The notes below the pieces were generated by a model. That model saw only the letters and a program-made list of their open reading frames with translations. It made no database searches and was not told the DNA's origin. A stretch of DNA of 64,000 bases from Pyrinomonadaceae bacterium. Lineage in GTDB: Bacteria > Acidobacteriota > Blastocatellia > Pyrinomonadales > Pyrinomonadaceae. The stretch lies in contig JAJTWY010000002.1 of the NCBI GenBank assembly GCA_021463165.1, forward strand, positions 186,001 through 250,000, written 5' to 3'. The translations under genes were made by a program, and so were the position numbers. The number at the start of each line of letters is the position of its first letter. Within the stretch, counting starts at the first letter, position 1. Below are positions 48,720 through 56,984 of the stretch, one piece after another.

Positions 48720-49166
48720 TCAGTTCCATAGAAACCGCTCGTCAAACTCGATTCCAGCCGACACTAGTATGTCCCTGAACTCATCATCAAAGGTCATTTG
48801 TTTGTGATGCACCTTCTGGTTCCGAATATACTTGCGAACGCCAAGCACTTGTGATTCGCCGACCGAGAAGGCTCCGTAACCATCCTGCCATTCGAACTTT
48901 GGATGAAGGGTGGATCGAGCCCAATTTGTAACACTAGGCTTCAATTCGCCAAGGAATTTTGATACCTGAGTCGTTGGCTTGAGTTTCGAAAGAATGTGAA
49001 CATGGTCGGCGATTCCCCCAATTTCAAGACAAACCCCGCCCAGACCGCGAATCGTTCCGCCGATATATTCGTACAAGCGTTCCTCGAACTCAGGTTTGAT
49101 AAATGGAAATCGTTCCTTTGTTGAAAAAACAATGTGATACAGGAGATTTGTGTATGTGTGAGGCAT
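48720..49166 (-). CDS. REP-associated tyrosine transposase (IS200/TnpA-like)
   Basis: A 148-residue HUH/Y1 transposase of the IS200-like family. It starts MPHTYTNLLYHIVFSTKERFP, contains the HUH motif DHVHIL (residues ~54-59) and the likely catalytic Tyr in VRKYIRNQ (~111). No TnpB gene is adjacent. The gene is flanked on both sides by REP-like palindromes in inverted orientation, as expected for a RAYT, a single-copy domesticated relative of IS200 that acts on REP hairpins. Confidence 0.92.
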   Translation of the reverse strand: MPHTYTNLLYHIVFSTKERFPFIKPEFEERLYEYIGGTIRGLGGVCLEIGGIADHVHILSKLKPTTQVSKFLGELKPSVTNWARSTLHPKFEWQDGYGAFSVGESQVLGVRKYIRNQKVHHKQMTFDDEFRDILVSAGIEFDERFLWN

Positions 49167-49176
49167 TTTTCTGTCA

Positions 49177-49262
49177 CCCGTTACACGGGCTCGTTCGCGT
49201 GCTTTTGATGCCGCCCCATACCGAAACGGTATGGGCTACAGCCTGCAGGCCGTTACACGGCC
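49177..49262. repeat. REP-like hairpins right of the RAYT gene
   Basis: Three palindromes: CCCGT-TAC-ACGGG (49177-49189), CCCATACCG-AAA-CGGTATGGG (core of 49213-49236, followed by CTACAGCCTGCAGG) and GGCCGT-TAC-ACGGCC (49248-49262). The two TAC triloops are GTA on the minus strand, so the set is an inverted counterpart of the one at 48626-48710. The middle arm shares CCCATA/TATGGGCTAC with the left set. Confidence 0.8.
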
Positions 49263-49309
49263 CGCAAAAAACGTGCGGTATTTCTAAATTTATGAACAAG
49301 CGTGACAGC

Positions 49310-49696
49310 TTAGTTATGAGCCATGACACCTCTTGTTATCAAACCCAATCCCCCGGCAAACAACACGAGCATAATGACCGTATTAAAAAGGCTAGTCGGC
49401 TGGAAATATATTTGCAGATTCAGCAAGATACCCGAAGCTATGACGATAATACTGATGGCAATGAGGAGCCAGCCGATGATCGACCTTCCGTTAAAGAAAA
49501 CAAAGGCGATGCCAAATATCAGCGGCACGAGGGAAAGGCCGAACGTGTTGTACCCGCCCCAGTTCCAGAAACCGCTGGTCACAATGACACGGCTGATCAG
49601 CATATAGCCGCCCGCGATCGTCATAATAAAGCCGATGACAAATTCGATCAGCCCGCCCGAAGTTCCGCCCGGATTCTTGAGATCGTCTATGTTCAT
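49310..49696 (-). CDS. Small four-helix membrane protein, hypothetical
   Basis: A 128-residue protein with four membrane helices (residues ~15-37, 53-68, 71-90, 102-124). It starts MNIDDLKNPGGTSGGLIEF. I recognise no family. The start ATG shares one base with the stop of the M28 peptidase gene (TAATG), so the two are translationally coupled. Function unknown; perhaps a membrane partner of the exported peptidase. Confidence 0.8.
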   Translation of the reverse strand: MNIDDLKNPGGTSGGLIEFVIGFIMTIAGGYMLISRVIVTSGFWNWGGYNTFGLSLVPLIFGIAFVFFNGRSIIGWLLIAISIIVIASGILLNLQIYFQPTSLFNTVIMLVLFAGGLGLITRGVMAHN

Positions 49697-51789
49697 TACT
49701 TTAGTTTGATCGCACCGTTCGCTACATTCCCGTCGAGCACTTTTACAACATCGGCAAAGGTTACGGTTCCATAGTAAAACCTGCCGGCTGCCATCGCCTC
49801 GGCCTTGACCGCCTTGTAAATATCGAAATAGCTCTTCTTGCCATCGACATTGCTCATCGTCGCCATCGCCATATGCGAGTGAAGGCCCGTCGGAGTGTTC
49901 CGGCGTTTGGAAAAATACTCTTCCAATGACGGCACGTTGTACGGAACCTTCTTCGAAGCAGCCGTTTCGTCTGCCGTCATGGACAATGATGGAGCTTTGC
50001 CGTATCGATCCTGGTAATAGGTGGCCAATTCGCTCAGCATCTGCTTCTCACGGCTGTCCACTTGTGCAAGAAAGGTGTCGATCGTTTTGTTGGCCTTTGC
50101 AACGCCCGCGGCAACCACTCGCATTGAGTTCAATGCCTGACGTTCGCGTCTGCTGCCTTGCTCGATCATCAGGTGAGCGTCGTTCCAATAGTCGCCCGCA
50201 TTCAAGGTTTGAAGGGCAACCTGCATATCGTTTGCCAAACGCCTGCCTCCTTGCGCATAGGTTTCAGCAGCAAGTACAGGGATATCGTCTGCTTCAGCAT
50301 AAGCGAGGTATAAGGCCATGGCGCCTACGATGAAATTGTTTCGCTGGAGCTGAGTTTGGTCGATCTGCTGCAGGTCGTCGTCGGACGAGTGAATGTAATA
50401 GTCGTCCCAGTTCACCAATGCAGCTGCCGGAACCCCGATCGCACCTTCGACGAACACCATATGATCCGACGAGGCAAAGAACGGCACGAACCTTCCGTTA
50501 TATGCTTCGCGCGTTCCGCGCGTTGCGATTATCGGCTGTGAATAGGGTCGAGGATATCCGCCTCCGCGTCCGGCCGTGATCCACGAATTGTTGGTCTGAA
50601 TAACGAAATTGCCGATGCTTTCGAACAACGCGTCGAGATAGCTTGTCCGCGAATGTGGTGCGAAGATCAGATGCTGGACCCGCGACCCCATCGATTGCTT
50701 GGCGCCCGTCATATCCTGATGCAAATTGACGAGCATCTTCTTCTCCGAACCCGGATTATCGCGAATATACCGATATTCGGACGATATCTCGTCAGACCAC
50801 CAGAACCTGAGGTCGCGAAGCGGCGGCGGTATCTTCTTCTCCTTGATCAGTTTATTAAAGACACGGGCAAGTTCGAGGATGTTCCCGCAGCCAGAACCGT
50901 CGTCGTTAGCCGAGCCTTGTTCTTCCTGCAGGTGGGCAGTGATCACGATCTGCTGGTCTTTGTACTTTGTTCCGCGTATCCAGCCTTCGACCATTCCCGT
51001 CCCGGTGTTCTTGTTCTCCGCATCTATGTCAGTCTCGACTTTCGCTTTCAGCACGACGCGGCCACCGTTCGTTCGTTGCCCTGTCGCGAAGAGGTCCTGA
51101 AGCCCTTTCGTCTCGAGCAAACGCCTCAGCGTATCGCCCTTCCGCGGGCTGAGGCTGAAGGCGAAACTGCCCTTTTGTCCGGCCGGAGGAGCGCCGATGC
51201 GGGTCCATGCGAGTTGATCCGGGAAGTCCATTGCGCTCTTCGACTCGGATGACGAATACGAGACGACACCGACAGCTCCTTTCGCGTAAACCGCATTGGC
51301 CATCGCGGGGCCGGGCCCGGCGCTGACCAGAACGATCTTGCCTTTGACATCTACGTTCGCCAACGCCGCCGCCGATCCGTCACCGCCCCAAACGAGTTCG
51401 GCCGTCAGGTCTGCATCTCGGCTTCCGTCTGCTAGATAGAGGGCATGATCCCCTATGTCTGCGAGCTTCAATTCGAACGGCTCGACAATCCACAGTTCGC
51501 CAACGCGGGCCGTGTAATTGCCGGCCAGTGGTTGTTTGATTATCGAGACGTCCGCGAGCCCGTTCGCCTTAGCCGCCCCGACAACGTAATCCATCGCCTT
51601 GAAATAGCCTTCCATTCCAGAGTCGCGATGTCCGACGGCGGTAAGCGCCCGAATGTGCTCAAAAGCCCGGTCGCCCGAGATCTCGTTGCGGAGCATCCGT
51701 ATCTCGCTGTCATCGAGAAACGGCGTGGTCTGAGCGATCCCGGACAAGGGAAATGAGAAAAGCAGTAAGGTGCTTAGTATCTTCTTCAT
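49696..51789 (-). CDS. Secreted M28-like peptidase with PA domain, altered metal site
   Basis: A 697-residue exported protein. Signal peptide (1-19), then an N-terminal peptidase half interrupted by a PA insert (~125-220), M28 core from ~265, and a helical C-terminal extension (~530-697). The first metal motif, normally HxD, reads ITAHLQEEQGSANDDGSG, so the Asp is Gln; the bridging Asp in NDDGSG, an Asp/Glu block WWSDEISSE, HQDMTG and the late IHSSDDD are kept. It may be an aminopeptidase with relaxed metal binding or an inactive relative. Coupled to the small membrane protein downstream. Confidence 0.85.
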   Translation of the reverse strand: MKKILSTLLLFSFPLSGIAQTTPFLDDSEIRMLRNEISGDRAFEHIRALTAVGHRDSGMEGYFKAMDYVVGAAKANGLADVSIIKQPLAGNYTARVGELWIVEPFELKLADIGDHALYLADGSRDADLTAELVWGGDGSAAALANVDVKGKIVLVSAGPGPAMANAVYAKGAVGVVSYSSSESKSAMDFPDQLAWTRIGAPPAGQKGSFAFSLSPRKGDTLRRLLETKGLQDLFATGQRTNGGRVVLKAKVETDIDAENKNTGTGMVEGWIRGTKYKDQQIVITAHLQEEQGSANDDGSGCGNILELARVFNKLIKEKKIPPPLRDLRFWWSDEISSEYRYIRDNPGSEKKMLVNLHQDMTGAKQSMGSRVQHLIFAPHSRTSYLDALFESIGNFVIQTNNSWITAGRGGGYPRPYSQPIIATRGTREAYNGRFVPFFASSDHMVFVEGAIGVPAAALVNWDDYYIHSSDDDLQQIDQTQLQRNNFIVGAMALYLAYAEADDIPVLAAETYAQGGRRLANDMQVALQTLNAGDYWNDAHLMIEQGSRRERQALNSMRVVAAGVAKANKTIDTFLAQVDSREKQMLSELATYYQDRYGKAPSLSMTADETAASKKVPYNVPSLEEYFSKRRNTPTGLHSHMAMATMSNVDGKKSYFDIYKAVKAEAMAAGRFYYGTVTFADVVKVLDGNVANGAIKLK

Positions 51790-51867
51790 AGATCTTGTTG
51801 GTCTTTTTAGCTATTACGCACGCGCCTTATGAACGGTTGCGTTGAACGGCGATCTCCGACGACCCGA

Positions 51868-52767
51868 TCAGAGCTTCAGATCCTTTATGATCCCGGACAG
51901 CATCTGTCGGGTGGCATCCGATACCGGAACGAGCGGAAGCCGGAGATTCTCCTCCAGCAAACCCATCTGCTTCATCACGAACTTACACGGTGCCGGTGAA
52001 GATTCGATAAAGTTTGCCTCCATCAGCGGAAGTATCTTGTAATGGGCCTTTCGCGCAAAGTGAAAACTTCCGTTCAAAGCATGATCGACCATCTTCACCG
52101 TTCCCTTCGGTATTTCGTTGGCGCAAACGGAAACCAGCCCGTCTGCACCGACCGCGATAAGGGGAATCGCAGTTGCATCGTCGCCGGAAAAGACCTTGAA
52201 ATACTTCGGCCGCCGCGCAATCACTTCCATGATCTGCGAGAAATTTCCTGACGCCTCCTTGGTAGCAACGATATTTTCGTGCTTTTCCGCCAGCCGAATG
52301 GTTGTTTCCGCGGAAATGTTGCCCGCCGTTCGTCCCGGAACATTGTAGAGCACGATCGGGAAACCCTTTACGCTCTTTGCGATCTCAGAATAGTGTGCAA
52401 AATGGCCGTCCTGCGTCGGCTTATTGTAATACGAGGACACGATCAATACCGCATCAGCCCCGAGTTCTCTGGCCCTTCGGGTCAATTCGATCGCCGCTGC
52501 CGTGTTGTTCGTTCCTGTGCCCGCGATCACTTTCGCGCCGTTTTTATGAGCGATCTCGACAGTCATCCTTATCACGTGAGCCTGTTCGTCGCGTGTCATC
52601 GTGACGTTTTCTCCAGTCGTTCCGCAGGGCACAAGGAGTTTTACGCCTCCTTTGATCTGGCGAAGCACCAGTTTCTGAAAACAGGCATCATCTATTGATC
52701 CGTCACGATTAAAAGGAGTTACGAGCGCGGTTGCCGTACCGCGCAGCCAGTCTAGTCTAATTGTCAT
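51868..52767 (-). CDS. dapA: 4-hydroxy-tetrahydrodipicolinate synthase
   Basis: Condenses pyruvate and aspartate semialdehyde, the first committed step to lysine/DAP. A TIM-barrel protein of 299 residues with the substrate motif CGTTGEN (residues ~48-54), the catalytic Tyr in VLYNVPGR, and the Schiff-base Lys in IVATKEASGN (~165). Length is typical. It lies in the dap run, upstream of the M28/RAYT island on the same strand. Confidence 0.95.
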   Translation of the reverse strand: MTIRLDWLRGTATALVTPFNRDGSIDDACFQKLVLRQIKGGVKLLVPCGTTGENVTMTRDEQAHVIRMTVEIAHKNGAKVIAGTGTNNTAAAIELTRRARELGADAVLIVSSYYNKPTQDGHFAHYSEIAKSVKGFPIVLYNVPGRTAGNISAETTIRLAEKHENIVATKEASGNFSQIMEVIARRPKYFKVFSGDDATAIPLIAVGADGLVSVCANEIPKGTVKMVDHALNGSFHFARKAHYKILPLMEANFIESSPAPCKFVMKQMGLLEENLRLPLVPVSDATRQMLSGIIKDLKL

Positions 52768-52900
52768 AAATACAGCGAAAGCTACCTACAAATTTTTCTT
52801 ATTGTAGCTCCAATTCTCCCAGATCCGAAAGCAGCCACGCCTTCCGGTTCCTCGAATGTCCTCTGGTTCGCGAGGATACAGCAAGTTCCCCCGTGGAGAG

Positions 52901-53548
52901 CTATGCCTTCTGAGCAGCAAGAAAAAACGCGTCCAATTTCGCGGCATCAAGTTTTCCGCTGGTTCTGACTCCCGAACAGATATCAAGCCCAAAAGGCTGA
53001 ACCGTCTCGATCGCTTCCCGGACATTCTCCGCGTTCAAACCGCCAGCTAGAAAAACAGGTTTTCCGCAAGTTTCGACGATCTTTCGCGACAATTTCCAAT
53101 CATGACGCCGCCCGGTCCCGCCCAATTCTTTGACGGCGAGCGTTGGATTGCCGCTGTCAAGTAAAATGGCATCGACAAATTCCGCAAGTTCCGACGCCTC
53201 GTCCACCGATCTTTCGCCAATGACATGAATAACCTGCGCGAGCTTCACTTGCGGCAACGCATTGCGGACAACAGCGTACTCACGCCCGAGCAGCTCATCA
53301 ACGATCTGTATGGTATTAGTGTGGACCCGCTCGTAGTGGGTGATAATGCCTTCCGCCGTTTGTTCGCTTGTGAGTAAGAACGTCGCAATTGGCGGCGGAA
53401 CCGAAGCCGCGATAGACCTGATAAGCTCATCCCCGATCGGTCCCGGCCCTGACGGCATCTTCCCGACCAATCCGATCGCCGACGCACCGGAGGAGATCGC
53501 CATCTTTGCTTCGTCTTCGCTAGAAATGCAGCAGATCTTGATCCTCAT
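52901..53548 (-). CDS. TrpF-like phosphoribosylanthranilate isomerase homologue
   Basis: A 215-residue TIM-barrel protein related to TrpF. It starts MRIKICCISSEDEAKMAI, where TrpF has KICG with the catalytic Cys; Cys6/Cys7 are kept but the following Gly is not. The late motifs VFLAGGLNAENV and DICSGVRTSGKLD match TrpF; the usual QLHG is IVDE and the general-acid Asp may be in AILLDS. It lies between dapA and dapB. It could be a bona fide but divergent TrpF or a relative with another sugar-phosphate substrate; no other trp gene is seen here. Confidence 0.75.
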   Translation of the reverse strand: MRIKICCISSEDEAKMAISSGASAIGLVGKMPSGPGPIGDELIRSIAASVPPPIATFLLTSEQTAEGIITHYERVHTNTIQIVDELLGREYAVVRNALPQVKLAQVIHVIGERSVDEASELAEFVDAILLDSGNPTLAVKELGGTGRRHDWKLSRKIVETCGKPVFLAGGLNAENVREAIETVQPFGLDICSGVRTSGKLDAAKLDAFFLAAQKA

Positions 53549-53600
53549 CGTGTCTGAATTTGAATCCACAGACAATGCTACTCAGCCGGCATCCACAAGA

Positions 53601-54326
53601 TCAGTCGATCTCTTCTGGGTTTAACTGCGGCTTCATCCCTACGATCTGCTCGACTACATTGGTAAATTCAAAAATGCCATTCTTCCCAACGATCCATTCC
53701 GCCGCGAGGATCGCACCGAGGGCAAAGCCTTCACGCGAGCGTGCAGTATGCTGCAAAAGTACCTGATCAGCAGGCCCGTCGAAACCCACACGGTGTGTGC
53801 CGGGAATGTTGCCTGCCCGCGTGGCCGCAATAGCTCCGGTCTCGACATGCTTTGAGACGATCTCTTTTAACTTCAGAGCCGTACCGCTGGGCGAGTCCTT
53901 TTTTCGCGAGTGATGCTGCTCTTCGATGAAGGTTTCGTACGCAGGAAACCTGGAAAACAACTGTGCGGCAAATTCGGCGACGCGGTAAAAAAGATTGACG
54001 CCGATGGAGAAGTTTGCGCCATAGACCATAGCCCCGTTCGCCTGCGTCACCATGGTCGAAATTCGTTCGAGGTTCTCGCTCCAACCCGTCGTGCCCTCAA
54101 CCAGCGGGACACGCGAAGCCATACAGCCAGAGGCATTCCGCGGTACGGCGGCGGCGGCGGAAAAATCTATCGCAACATCGCATCCGTCCAATTTCTCGAC
54201 GATCTCACTCGCACTGCATCCTGCATCGGCCTCATCGATGATCGCAAAGATCTGATGGTCTTTTTCCAGAGCAAGCCGTTCGATGAGCCTTCCCATCGCT
54301 CCGTATCCGATCAGCGCAATTCTCAT
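53601..54326 (-). CDS. dapB: 4-hydroxy-tetrahydrodipicolinate reductase
   Basis: Second step of the DAP pathway, NAD(P)H-dependent. The 241-residue protein starts MRIALIGYGAMGRLIERL (nucleotide loop), and carries EQHHSRKKDSPSGTA, the DapB signature with catalytic His and Lys, then GTHRVGFDGP in the tetramer-forming domain. GTTGW in the substrate region is also seen. Upstream of the TrpF-like gene on the same strand. Confidence 0.94.
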   Translation of the reverse strand: MRIALIGYGAMGRLIERLALEKDHQIFAIIDEADAGCSASEIVEKLDGCDVAIDFSAAAAVPRNASGCMASRVPLVEGTTGWSENLERISTMVTQANGAMVYGANFSIGVNLFYRVAEFAAQLFSRFPAYETFIEEQHHSRKKDSPSGTALKLKEIVSKHVETGAIAATRAGNIPGTHRVGFDGPADQVLLQHTARSREGFALGAILAAEWIVGKNGIFEFTNVVEQIVGMKPQLNPEEID

Positions 54327-54485
54327 TTATTCAGTTTAACCGAAACACTAATAAACAAGTACGTCGCTCAAAATGGGCCTTTGCTTCTGACAACCACTAG
54401 AGAAACGCAAGCCGTGACGGCGCCGGTGAAGAACCCAGTAGTCCTTGGAGATAGCGGGTGCGGATAATCGCGATGTCTTAAACAC

Positions 54486-55481
54486 TCAAATGAGCTGTTT
54501 CACCAAACCGACATAAAGCCGGACCGCTTCCTCGAGATCAGCTTTTAACACAAATTCGTCCTTTGTATGCGCCGCCAGGATCGATCCCGGCCCTAAAAGA
54601 AGGGGCTGGCCCCAGTTGGGCAGGTGCGGAATGTCAGTCGTAAAACGGACAACCTTTTGTTTAAATCCATCGACCGCGAGCATCTTGACCGGAAGACTAT
54701 ATGACATTATTTCCAATTCTCCGCGATCGCGGATAATGGTTTCGAGAGCGTCCCGGATCGGTTCTATGGCGGTTGTCAGCCGGATCAGAATTCCGCACTC
54801 GGCCATCGGCGGAATTACGTTGAGAGCTATCCCACCGTCGAGCGTTGCCAAGTTGACCGTTGTCTCGCCGAAGAATTCGTCGCTGGGAAGCTTCGTATGC
54901 CGCAGGTCTTCGAGAATATCAAGCAGTTTTTCAATGGCCGATTCACCCTCCTCAGGGTACGCCGAATGAGCCGCCTTTCCTTTTGTCTTGATCTTCGCGC
55001 GAAAGGCCCCTTTTGAACCTATCGCGAGATCATTGTCCGTCGGTTCGCCGTTTATCAGATATTCACACTTTGCCGCAAGGGGATGACCGTTTGCGATCTT
55101 GGCTCCGGTCGAGGCTCTTTCTTCTTCGACGGTGTAAAGAAGACCGATATCTTCTATCCCCTCGCTTCTCAGATGCTCCGCGGCAGTGATCTGAGCGGCA
55201 ATTATCCCTTTCGCGTCGCACGAACCACGGCCGTAGATCCTTTCATCGTCTTCGGTCGGCGCGATGAACGGCGGGACAGTATCCATATGTGTCGAAAGCC
55301 AGACCCGCGGCGTTTCGTTCAGATGCGCAATGACATTATTCTGTCCGGGAGCGACGGCCTGCAATTCGACCGTCCAACCGCGGCTTTCCAGATGATCGCG
55401 CAGGAAAAAGCCGACCGCCTCTTCGTCGCCCGAAACAGACGGGATCGCCATCAAGTTTCTTGTTAATTCGAATAATTTCAT
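54486..55481 (-). CDS. M20-family deacylase, DapE/ArgE candidate
   Basis: A 331-residue metallopeptidase. The metal site is visible as WLSTHMDTVPP (His, Asp), YGRGSCDAKG (bridging Asp) and YTVEEERASTG (Glu-Glu), and a late His is in ILAAHTKDEF. The lid domain is present (~165-270, SKGAFRAKIKTKGKAAHSA). In the context of dapD, dapA, dapB and lysC the most likely role is removal of succinyl from N-succinyl-LL-diaminopimelate; acetylornithine deacetylase is the alternative. Confidence 0.85.
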   Translation of the reverse strand: MKLFELTRNLMAIPSVSGDEEAVGFFLRDHLESRGWTVELQAVAPGQNNVIAHLNETPRVWLSTHMDTVPPFIAPTEDDERIYGRGSCDAKGIIAAQITAAEHLRSEGIEDIGLLYTVEEERASTGAKIANGHPLAAKCEYLINGEPTDNDLAIGSKGAFRAKIKTKGKAAHSAYPEEGESAIEKLLDILEDLRHTKLPSDEFFGETTVNLATLDGGIALNVIPPMAECGILIRLTTAIEPIRDALETIIRDRGELEIMSYSLPVKMLAVDGFKQKVVRFTTDIPHLPNWGQPLLLGPGSILAAHTKDEFVLKADLEEAVRLYVGLVKQLI

Positions 55482-55538
55482 AGGTTTAGCTCTTTGGTTT
55501 GTTCATTCGAATCAAAACTCTGGTAGTATGCTCGCTTA

Positions 55539-55880
55539 ATGAATCCCGTCCTACGACTGGTCCTGCTTGCCTTGATCTGTTTTGCGGTTACCGTGTTGCT
55601 GTATATTTCGCTCAACACGATCGTAACGGCAACCGCGGAATGTTATCAGACTGTCGATTGTTCGCGCACTCCGATCCTAGGGACAATGGCGTTTTCCTTC
55701 GATGCACTCAAGAACGTCTCGTATTTTGCGATCTTCCCGTTTGGTATGATCTTCGGCCGGCGAGACTTTCGAAAACTCTTCAAGAATCGTCTCATGCGGC
55801 GCATTGCAAGGCTTGCGTTCGCATTGATCCCGGTTCTATTCCTGCCATTGCGACATTTTCTCGACACCAGCTTCTATTGA
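55539..55880 (+). CDS. Small membrane protein, hypothetical
   Basis: A 113-residue protein with an N-terminal helix (residues ~5-27), a loop with two Cys (ECYQTVDCSR), a second helix (~58-75) and a basic stretch then a third helix (~90-107). No family recognised. It is the only plus-strand gene between 42.4 and 64 kb, divergent from the M20 gene (57 bases) and convergent with the creatininase gene. Confidence 0.7.
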   Translation: MNPVLRLVLLALICFAVTVLLYISLNTIVTATAECYQTVDCSRTPILGTMAFSFDALKNVSYFAIFPFGMIFGRRDFRKLFKNRLMRRIARLAFALIPVLFLPLRHFLDTSFY

Positions 55881-55882
55881 TC

Positions 55883-56974
55883 CTATCTTGGATCGAGAAT
55901 CTTATTGGCGAGCTGCCGGCGGCCATTGATCTCAATGATCGCCCCGGCCCCAGCTCCTTCGGCATCGCGGACAAAGCTTACCTCATACGCCCTATTGCCA
56001 TACCTAAATACGCCTGATGCACCTAAGCTTATCGCGGCATCCTGATCTTGTATTACCGAAAGCTCCTTTTTTCGCCGAACAAACGTAAAGACCGCGCCTG
56101 CATTGGTTCGGTATTTTCCGTCGATCACCCGGGCGATCTCCTCCTCGGTCAACCCCGCGGGCAGTGCCGCAGTTCGCATGGCGTTGATCTCCGCCTCTAT
56201 CGCTCTGAGCTCGATGTTTACGATCTTTTTGCCTTTCGCCCGCGTAGCCAGCGTTGGGTCGCCGAATATCCCGGTGGGCGAGTAGGTTGTATTGTTTTTG
56301 TTCGGATCCGGAGACAGCCCCTGGGCTGTTCCCTTTTGAACACCGTAATCCTGAACCGCTTTCTTCATATCGACGGCGTTCGGCGAGATGTAAAGCATCG
56401 TCGAGGTCTCTTCCTCGTTGGCATGTGTTCCACGGGCTTCCTTCTTCAAGGCCTTGATCTCGTCGTTCGGTTTTGTGATATCGGTGTATCGCATCAGTAT
56501 TCCGTCATCCTTAAGTTGTTCCGAGACCTGAGCCAACGGAACGTTAGTTGAGACCCCGGTATTAAGCACATAGAATCGCCTGACGCCATAACGGGAAAGC
56601 GAAATACAAATATCGTAGATGACCGACCGCGATGTCGAAACGCTCAGATGCGTCGAACCGGCGTATTCAATGAACGAAGGATAGTAGTTGTAATTGACCG
56701 TCGGAGCGATGACGGCATCGACGCGTTCCGCGATCCGTTTCTTGAGGAACTCGGCCTGGATAAAGTCGGTCCCAAGCGGAAGATGCGGGCCGTGCTCCTT
56801 TGCCTCGGCACCTAACGGAATGACGACTACTGTTTCGGGCCCAAGGATCTTTTCTGCCTCGACCCAGGAAATATCGGCAAGCATCACCGCCTTTCGCTTC
56901 GAGGTCGGACGTGACTGCGCAGCAGTATGGGCAAACGCCAACGCCGCTACCAGAAGACAAACAATAGCCTTCAT
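55883..56974 (-). CDS. Secreted creatininase-family amidohydrolase
   Basis: A 363-residue protein of the creatininase/FAPy-deformylase family with an unusual export signal (MKAIVCLLVAALAFAHTAAQ). Zinc-site motifs are VVVIPLGAEAKEHGPHLPLGTD (Glu/His/Asp) and HANEEETS with a glutamate. The start at 56974 is fixed by a perfect AGGAGG that itself contains the stop codon of lysC, so it is coupled to lysC. The substrate is unknown. Confidence 0.85.
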   Translation of the reverse strand: MKAIVCLLVAALAFAHTAAQSRPTSKRKAVMLADISWVEAEKILGPETVVVIPLGAEAKEHGPHLPLGTDFIQAEFLKKRIAERVDAVIAPTVNYNYYPSFIEYAGSTHLSVSTSRSVIYDICISLSRYGVRRFYVLNTGVSTNVPLAQVSEQLKDDGILMRYTDITKPNDEIKALKKEARGTHANEEETSTMLYISPNAVDMKKAVQDYGVQKGTAQGLSPDPNKNNTTYSPTGIFGDPTLATRAKGKKIVNIELRAIEAEINAMRTAALPAGLTEEEIARVIDGKYRTNAGAVFTFVRRKKELSVIQDQDAAISLGASGVFRYGNRAYEVSFVRDAEGAGAGAIIEINGRRQLANKILDPR

Positions 56975-56984
56975 TCTGATCCTC

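Noticed and set aside
48626..49262. Complete IS200/IS605 element with tnpB
   Set aside because: Only a TnpA-like gene is present; flanking hairpins vary in stem sequence, which fits a RAYT with REPs better than an IS end.
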